A stretch of 64,000 bases of DNA, taken from Liolophura sinensis. Taxonomy: Eukaryota; Mollusca; Polyplacophora; Chitonida; Chitonidae. Shown here in pieces: positions 56,683-64,000 of the stretch (position 1 is the stretch's first letter; every line of letters begins with the position of its first letter). A model generated the notes under the pieces. It did not search any database. It was not told the DNA's origin and worked only from the letters and a program-made list of their open reading frames with translations. The stretch is taken from assembly GCF_032854445.1 (NCBI RefSeq), contig NC_088296.1:17165485-17229484 (forward strand). The letters run 5' to 3'. The position numbers were made by a program, and so were the translations under genes.

Positions 56683-57684
56683 ATTTTATAAATTCTATAT
56701 GTACATTCCACCGAAGACGAGATTAGAATTTGTGTTTCCAATCCGGCATTGTTTAGTGTTATTTTATGCTAAATGTGATGACAACACTACAGGTAATTAA
56801 CATCACTGATGTTTTCACACAATTCTCCTTAAGCCAAAGTGCTAACGCGCGTGAAATTTGCTGCTTTTAAGCGTTTTCATGAACAGTTAGAATCAAAACC
56901 TTCACTGACATAAACGGGAAGAGGCCGTATTTCACCGGTCACGTGTGACCATTTGCCAGATATCACGCTGTCGTCGCTGCTCTGGTTTTACTCTCTACAC
57001 TGTAAGTGTTTTATTATATTGTGCCCTTGTATAAACCAGGTGGTTTAAGTATTCAATCACTGAAGTCATAGCTAACGCGATTGTGTTTTTGAGGTCATCC
57101 ATAATTGTCGATAGTGGTGGCACAAAACACGATTTTTGAGGTATCCCTATAAGTAAAAGTCGCATCTAGCGGTGGTCATCTTTGCCCAGCCCGTTTAAGT
57201 GGCAGGATTTTCATTCAAGAGCGGTTCGAGGTTTCAGAGATGTAGCAGAGATATACATCGGGTCCACCTTTCTGCAACACCCAGCTGTTGTCTTATTAGC
57301 CATGCAGAACGAACAGATACACGCAGAATGTGAAACGTGTATTTTATAATAATATCAACCTCATGCAAATGAAAATCGATTATTGCATGGTTGGTGGGTA
57401 AATTAAAGCAGCGCCCCCTATATTCATGAGCCAGTCGTAGACCTGCATAAAACTGGAAAAAAGTAGATCTTTTATAACCTTGGTTTTAATCCCAGATGAT
57501 GATTATTATTATTATTGTTACATTATTGCTCTATTTGCTTATACGGTGCTTATAAAAATACAAAACAAGCAAATTTGCATTTGGGACACCCCGCAAAAAA
57601 ACCACTGCCCCTTTGCATTCCCCTCGTGAAAAGGTTAGTATTTAAAGATTAATACAATCAGATTGACCGATTTTACCAACTGCC
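56683..57684. other. No gene recognised
   Basis: No long open frame; short ATT microsatellite at 57,502-57,520. Confidence 0.5.
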
Positions 57685-57900
57685 GATCGAGTGATGGACG
57701 AGCGGACAGTTACACAAACAGACAGACTGACGAACGGATGTACAGAAAGACAAACATACAGGCTGACCAACGGACCGGCAGACACACAGAAGGACGAAAG
57801 AACGGTTGGACGGACGAATAGAAAAACAGATAGACAATAGATACACAGACTAACAGGCAAACATGCAGACAAAAAGACAGACAACAAAACAACAACATAC
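57685..57900. repeat. Degenerate GACAGACGGA-type simple repeat
   Basis: Imperfect 4- to 8-bp units (gacagactgacgaacggatg; aaacagatagacaatagata; gacaaaaagacagacaac). It produces Cys/Leu/Ser/Val-rich minus-strand frames that are by-products. Confidence 0.85.
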
Positions 57901-58398
57901 TGGCAGGCACATGAAGATCGAGAAAGACGTTGACTACAATCTTAGTGTTGTATTTGATTTTCTTTTTTTGGAAATTTGCTTGAATTTAAACCAGGTAACG
58001 AATCCACTATTGCTGTAAAGGTAGCGCGGGCCATGAATCCCCTATGTTTAATTTGCCCCCAAACCACCGGAGCTTTCAAACACAAGTGGAGTAAATTGCA
58101 AACACAGGCCTACTCCAATAAAATAAATGTCGATTCCCGACGTCATCTCAAGTCGTGACCTTGTCCGTTTTCTGGAGCTGGAATATCTGAATGTATGCCA
58201 TGAAAGCAGCACTCATCATCAATGTAGCCTCGCTAGTATACACCTGGAGAGCCATTCAACTTTACAGGTCTGCTTGAGGCTATATGGTGCGTGGGAAAAA
58301 AAAGATAACCTTTTTAATTTCACAATTATTCAAAACGTAGAGACTTGGTATATCTCACTTATCATATCAGAGATATTAGATAACTTTAAATTTAGTTT
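57901..58398. other. No gene recognised
   Basis: A 132-codon frame (58,127-58,525, +) crosses into the SINE piece at 58,399 and has no motif. Confidence 0.45.
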
Positions 58399-58463
58399 AT
58401 TGACCATCCGCAGCTTGCTGACAGACATTTCCATGTACGAACGTAGAGGAAGCCATTATGAGG
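58399..58463 (-). mobile_element. Main SINE internal fragment
   Basis: tgaccatccgcagcttgctg, acagacatttccatgtacga, acgtagaggaagccattatg. Confidence 0.8.
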
Positions 58464-61400
58464 CTACAGAAGCAGTGAACAGGAACCAAAATCAAGAAAA
58501 GGCAGCACTAGACCAGATGCTATAGGCATCAGATTAAGTACTTAAGTCTTTAACAGATTAATGGCATGTGTTTGATTTGGCAGGCCTAGAGATACGGGCA
58601 ACGTATTCAACAAATCTGCGTTTATTTATATCGTCGTTGACCATAATGTCGTTCTTTCTTTGCAGTGTGTTAAAACAATAAATTCTAATGAAATGGTCTA
58701 TAAATTAAGTTTTCCTCGATGAATTACTTTACTATTTACACTTGCATTGACATTTATATACCACGGTAATATGGGGTAAAAGGTACTTTTATAACTTTAT
58801 AGCTTTATAACTATGAAAAAAAACCTCACAGACTACAGTGGCTGGGGAAGAGAGTGAATGTCGTTTACTAGCTACATGACACATATACTTCCGAAAGAGA
58901 AAAAAAAAGTACGACTGATAAAAAAATGGGCGAAATGCCTGAGGTTTAGACGAGCGGAGTTTGCTCTAACTGAACTCGCCGTTGTCCACAGTTTATACTT
59001 ACATAAAAGTGGAGTGGTTTGTGTCGTGTTCGGTGTCAGCCGGTGCATAAATTGCACATACATAATTCCATTCAGCCAATAGTCTCCAGTTCTTCCGTGG
59101 TCTATTTAGTACTACTTTATTAATTTGCTTTTTACATCTATCTGAACGCTAACAAAAGTTTGGGGTGATGAAGGGTGTTCTTGTGGGATGTTGGTGGGGT
59201 TTTCTTGATGGGTTGGGGTTAGAATGGAGTCTCAAATTGAAACACCGTTCTTATGGTGCGATTTTTCGTTGGGGCTTGCAGAAATTTACAAATTCAGTAT
59301 GCTTTATGTCGATTATAGTCGATTTAGATCTTCGTCTTAAGTTAGCTATAAACAGAAACGCTGACGCCATATTAGTTCCGTATCTCAGTGGACTTCCTCT
59401 GGCTGAATCAGTGGAAAGATACCGACAAAAAACTCAACTTCCTGTGTCTAGAGTATCATTCTAGAACATACAGATCAAAACCCGTTTCCGTTTGGGCTTA
59501 GATAATGCTCGTAATAGGTTCTATGATTCATCGTATCTGCCTCTTAAAATTATGAAACATTAAAAGGCGTCACAGCAAAAAATTGATAGACATAATACGT
59601 GTTAAAATAAAAACGGCTATATGACCACTCTCGTAGACATGTCACATGTTTTCTATAAAGCACCAATGTATTTGGTAAGACGTTGAAATGATTTACCGAA
59701 AAATTCAATGTTACAAGATGTAATGTTTTAATAAAAACTTTGCGTGTATAGTTCCACCGTATACATGTAACGCGTTTATGGATACGACGTCCGCGTTCAA
59801 ATAAAAACAGCAGGGCTGTGAATGCGTGTGTTTTTGCGTGTGTTTTTATAAAAAAAATGTCAAGCGTTGTTGATGTTTGTTAGAGGAACTCTCTTTTTTT
59901 AATGGATTGTTTACTTTGCCTTATACTCGAAGATACCTGGAGATCATTTGTCTTTAAACAAATATACCGTATTATTTTGTTTGACTGATGTTTTATGCCT
60001 GAGTAGGATTGTTTTGAAAAATATGAAAAACGGATGGTGAAATTTTGTGATTGATAACTGCAAAAGATTAGCAGGTATCTGCCAACCGAGCGGTGGAATA
60101 TGTAATGTGAATTCTTTGTCGATTTAGAATAAAAGAATGATTGGTTGATTGATTGACTGATTGATTGATTGATTGACCGACTGACTCATCGTCACCTCGG
60201 CTGTCATGTAGTCATATGCAGTTGGCTAAAATTTTGTAAAACGGTAATTTATGTAAGCAATATTAAGGACTTCAACATACAGAGTAATGCGAGGGCAACG
60301 AGGACAATGTGTATTACGAGAGTAACGACGATAATGTGATAGTTGACAAATGGTCACAAAGATCACCGGCGAAATCCGGCTTCTTGTCAATTTACCTCAA
60401 ACTGCTCATGTAAACGCTTAATAAGAACAGCGTTAACACCACCATGCCTCCTTGAGCAGCATTAGATGAAAAAATAAAGTGATGATGGTTCAACTTATTT
60501 GACGTCACTGGTCCTGAATTACTCAAAATACTGTGTTTTCATTACATTTAGCATACGATCACATTTAAATAATGCAAAAAAGGCTATCGCTCGTTCCAGA
60601 GAAATGTCACTATAATCACAAAACTTATGTTATTGGTTTCGTTTTCTTTTAGGCAAGCAACCATTCATTCATAGTGCTATACAAGGAATATAGTCAAATA
60701 CTTGCGCCGCTGCTTCAAAGTTGACCAAATGAGCATTGGGCCATATTTCGCTTTTAGAAAATTTTATATATGTATTCAGAAAAAAGTCTGAGTGACCTTT
60801 GCAGTTTCAATATTAATAAGAATGGCTGTTCTTATTGCTCTCGGGGCCTTGGCGAGAATAAAGGGCGCCTGTGTAGTAGTCTGTGCCACTAAATGTCCTC
60901 TTATGATCCACCAATATGGCGGCCACTTCCGTGCGTATATAATGTGTATAAATGTATATAAAGTCACGAAGAGTTTTGGCTTCTTTAAATCCGTTCAGCG
61001 AGCAACGAGCTGCACTTGGTGGCACTGCTTGTTATACACATGCTCAAACGCCCACGCTTTGTTTGCCAGGGTTTCCACTTTGACGCAGAGGGTATTTTAA
61101 GATAAGCGTTCGGGCAGAAGCTTGAATGCTCAGACGCTTCGGTAAGCTGATATTTGTTGTGAACAACGCCCAAAAAGATTCGTTAATTGAGCGTGCTATG
61201 TTTGAAGTACATCGCCATTAGATATATGGTGTGAACGCCAGCGAATTGACTTGCTGTTTGGAAGGTGTTGACATACACTATGTTATAACCACTTTACGCG
61301 CCTTCTGTCGTCGTGGTTGTTGGCAATCGTCTTTTTGGCGCGTACATTTAGATTCCGTGGCCATCCGTGTACCGTTTCTCTGCCACCACTACAACATGTA

Positions 61401-61660
61401 TACTTCTTACAAGTTAAGCCCTTCATTTACAATTGTTCATATAAAAACGCTCGACATTCCTTTTCTCGCGCAACTTTAGTGGTACGTGAGTGACAGTGGT
61501 TTAGGCTGATGTATACATCTATTTGGGTGTGTTTTTGTTTTGATTTTCCCTGTTTTTTTGTTGTTGTTTTTTTAACCTCTGTTTGCCTGGGATTTACGTA
61601 AATCTGGTTTATAAATATACCTCGCAAGTACTTGTTTTTCCACCAGTTCTAAAGTGTTAC
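58464..61660. other. No gene recognised
   Basis: It contains a GATT-type tract at 60,139-60,185 and a small palindrome at 60,813-60,834 (aataagaa/ttcttatt). Open frames of 60-102 codons show no motif. Confidence 0.45.
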
Positions 61661-61735
61661 AAGCCCAATGACGTCATTTGCACGCGCTCGCGCCTCAATA
61701 TCACGTGACCGGAAGTTAACTCCCAACTGTAGTAT
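61661..61735. promoter_or_regulatory. CRE, E-box and ETS-like site cluster
   Basis: Within 70 bp there are tgacgtca (CRE), GC-rich cacgcgctcgcgcc, tcacgtgac (E-box) and accggaagt (ETS core). Such clusters are typical of TATA-less animal promoters. No gene is visible beside it: the nearest downstream ATG (61,734) is followed by a stop after four codons. Confidence 0.35.
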
Positions 61736-62044
61736 GGCCACTCACTGACCGGGAAGCTCAAAAATATCTGGCATGTTTACGCATATCACAAAGAAAAACA
61801 GAGATATTCACTATGACATTCTGCCAAATCTATCTATGATGTTTACCCATAAATCCAGAGCATCAAGTGCTGTTTGCCGTGATGACTAGCTGCTTCTAGC
61901 ACACACACCTTTAGTGCTTAGGGTTGGTAAAGTGCAACTGGGGCAACATCCTGTTTATTCTTTTTTTGTCGTTTATGCAACAATCATGGATTGGAAAACT
62001 GAAATGTCAACGATACTCTTTTACAAGGTTTCTCTCCAAAAAAA
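61736..62044. other. No feature recognised
   Basis: Spacer before the diverged array. Confidence 0.5.
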
Positions 62045-62706
62045 AACAGACTGAAAGTGTGGAATGTGTAAACTAATCTGATCTGAAAATGTAACAATTG
62101 ATAGTCAGCAATGGCTACACTATTCTTAATGGAACATATGCAAAATAAAAAAAAAACAATTAAGAAACCCACAATGAAAAATCCTAAGGATTTGTCCTAT
62201 TTACATCCAAAATACTGATTGAAGCAAATGTAAAAGTTGAAAAAGTCCAGTGGCAACAAAAGGTTAACTGAAATATGTATAAAAACTGAAAGAGTGCAAT
62301 AGCTGAAATAGTCTGACTGGAAAACGCAAAGGTTAAAACTGCGCGATGACGACAATTCTCTGATCAGCGTCTATGTAAAAACTGAACAGGTGCCAATGGT
62401 AACAAAACACAGACTGAAATACGTATACAAACTGAAAGAATGCAATAGCTACGGAAAAAACGCGAAGACTGAAAGTGTGCAATGACCACAATTTATTTTA
62501 ACATTAGCTTATTAAAATATGCGATGGTCTTAACACTTTCATGGTAGCCTTTGTGAGACAGAACAAATCCAAGTGCGGGGGCTACAATCATCTAACTATA
62601 ATACACATGTATATGTAAAAACTGGAAGCGTGTAATGGTCAAAATATTCTGACATGTATAAAAACTAAAACCCGGATTCGCTACAATGTTCTGACTTGAA
62701 TATGCT
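62045..62706. repeat. Diverged left part of the 48-bp array
   Basis: Imperfect units repeat every 45-60 bp: actgaaagtgtgcaatg, caatagct.., attctgact.., gtaaaaactgaaag. They align block by block with the right-hand 48-bp unit (ctatac.gtactctgactgga; tatgctaagactgatgatgt; gcaagggc), so the two arrays are one. Confidence 0.75.
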
Positions 62707-62986
62707 AAAACACAAATTGGGCCTCCGTGGCCTCCGTGGCCTAGGGAGTCAGCATGCATGCACGTCGTAATGACTTAGGAGCTCCCCACTATCATGGTCG
62801 CTGTCAGTTCAAGTCCAGCTCATGCTGACTTCCTCTCCGGCCTTGAAGGTTCCACAGCAACCTGCGGATGGTAGTGGGTTTCCCCCGGTTTCCTCTCAAT
62901 ATAATGCTGGCCGCCATCGTGTAAGTGAAATATTCTTGAGTACGGCGTGAAGCACCAGCCAAATAAATAGATAAATAAAACACAAA
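62707..62986. repeat. Target-site duplication around SINE
   Basis: aaaacacaaa occurs at 62,707-62,716 and 62,977-62,986, directly beside the two ends of the SINE. Confidence 0.9.
62717..62976 (+). mobile_element. Main SINE, full length, with 10-bp target-site duplication
   Basis: The head ttgggcctccgtggcctccg (a short duplication of cctccgtgg), agtcagcatgcatgcacgtc, B-box-like gttcaagtcc at 62,807-62,816, body tgcggatggtagtgggtttc, taatgctggccgccatcgtg, tail aaataaatagataaat. The perfect flanking duplication fixes both ends, giving 260 bp. Confidence 0.97.
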
Positions 62987-64000
62987 GTGTGTGATGGTTA
63001 TGGTACGCGGCAATATACACACGACACATGAAAGTGTAAAGTGGTTTCAGTACTGTGGAATATACACAACTTGGGCTGTGCAAGGGCTATACAGTACTCT
63101 GACTGGATATGCTAAGACTGATGATGTGCAAGGGCTATACAGTACTCTGACTGGATATGCTAAGACTGATGATGTGCAAGGGCTATACTGCACTCTGACT
63201 GGATATGCTAAGACTGATGATGTGCAAGGGCTATACAGTACTCTGACTGGATATGCTAAGACTGATGATGTGCAAGGGCTATACTGCACTCTGACTGGAT
63301 ATGCTAAGACTGATGATGTGCAAGGGCTATACAGTACTCTGACTGGATATGCTAAGACTGATGATGTGCAAGGGCTATACTGCACTCTGACTGGATATGC
63401 TAAGACTGATGATGTGCAAGGGCTATACAGTACTCTGACTGGATATGCTAAGACTGATGATGTGCAAGGGCTATACAGTACTCTGACTGGATATGCTAAG
63501 ACTGATGATGCGCAAGGGCTATACTGCACTCTGACTGGATATGCTAAGACTGATGATGTGCAAGGGCTATACTGCACTCTGACTGGGTATGCTAAGACTG
63601 ATGATGTGCAAGGGCTATACAGTACTCTGACTGGATATGCTAAGACTGGTGATGTGCAAGGGCTATACTGCACTCTGACTGGATATGCTAAGACTGATGA
63701 TGTGCAAGGGCTATACAGTACTCTGACTGGATATGCTAAGACTGATGATGTGCAAGGGCTATACTGCACTCTGACTGGATATGCTAAGACTGATGATGTG
63801 CAAGGGCTATACAGTACTCTGACTGGATATGCTAAGACTGATGATGTGCAAGGGCTATACTGCACTCTGACTGGATATGCTAAGACTGATGATGTGCAAG
63901 GGCTATACAGTACTCTGACTGGATATGCTAAGACTGATGATGTGCAAGGGCTATACAGTACTCTGGATATGCTAAGACTGGTGATGTGCAAGGGCTATAC
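62987..64000. repeat. 48-bp satellite-like array running off the window edge
   Basis: After a transition zone (62,987-63,080), about 19 near-identical 48-bp units follow: gactggatatgctaagactg, atgatgtgcaagggctatac, then agtactct (type A) or tgcactct (type B). A and B mostly alternate, a 96-bp higher-order period. The unit length is a multiple of three, so a 314-codon minus-strand frame stays open by default. The last visible unit has lost gact. Confidence 0.97.

Noticed and set aside
57642-57910. Cys/Val/Ser-rich minus-strand frames resembling a membrane peptide
   Set aside because: They come from a degenerate GACAGACGGA-type simple repeat.
59970-60010. A possible SINE end (gactgatgttttatgcctga)
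   Set aside because: Only about 20 bp resemble the family and no second block follows.
63047-63991. A 314-codon minus-strand frame with 16-residue repeats (VLAYPVRV...)
   Set aside because: It follows from the 48-bp unit length. The plus strand is the same noncoding array, and the frame runs in from the diverged part without a start context.
10102-64000. A second P450 copy or a gene cluster
   Set aside because: No further heme-loop, ExxR or PERW-like segment was seen on either strand outside 337-10,101.

Overview
This is eukaryotic, animal-type DNA. Its one recognisable gene is split by introns with GT..AG borders. The rest is AT-rich, full of micro- and minisatellites, and crowded with copies of a tRNA-derived SINE whose 3' end reads toward a short A/T-rich tail (AAATAAATAAAT). 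That SINE looks like those known from molluscs and related lophotrochozoans, so a marine mollusc or near relative is the best guess; the family name was not confirmed.

Region 1 (337-10,101, minus strand) is a complete mitochondrial-clan cytochrome P450 gene. No single open frame shows it. I rebuilt nine coding exons by following splice phase and the P450 motifs, including two short exons (1,344-1,425 and 337-465). The model encodes 571 residues with a basic presequence-like N-terminus, PGPKG hinge, WxxxR, I-helix, KExxR K-helix with two ferredoxin-docking-type lysines, PERW, the FGHGVRNCLG heme loop with cysteine 513, and a natural stop. Introns carry SINE pieces and a 28-bp minisatellite.

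Region 2 (10,102-64,000) holds no protein gene I can support. It contains: at least 25 whole or partial copies of the main SINE on both strands, several as close inverted pairs; a second, related SINE-like family (11.6, 26.5, 31.1, 42.2, 46.6 kb); a third SINE family (17.4 and 54.7 kb); four types of inverted-repeat (MITE/foldback-like) element at 11.3 and 17.9, 24.9, 43.5 and 45.0 kb; two short repeat families shared between 12.7/47.4 kb and 36.9/38.7 kb; and tandem arrays of 16- to 104-bp units. The most striking arrays are an 18-bp array with 126-bp higher-order period, open in frame on both strands (27.5-28.3 kb), a 104-bp array (49.0-50.4 kb), a 50-bp array that changes to about 34-bp units (35.3-35.9 kb), and a 48-bp array at the right edge (62.0-64.0 kb) that grades from diverged to near-identical units and contains a SINE insertion with a 10-bp target-site duplication.

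I found no CRISPR array, operon, prokaryotic system or viral gene. Splice sites, repeat units and duplications were read by eye; family names and homology would need database searches.
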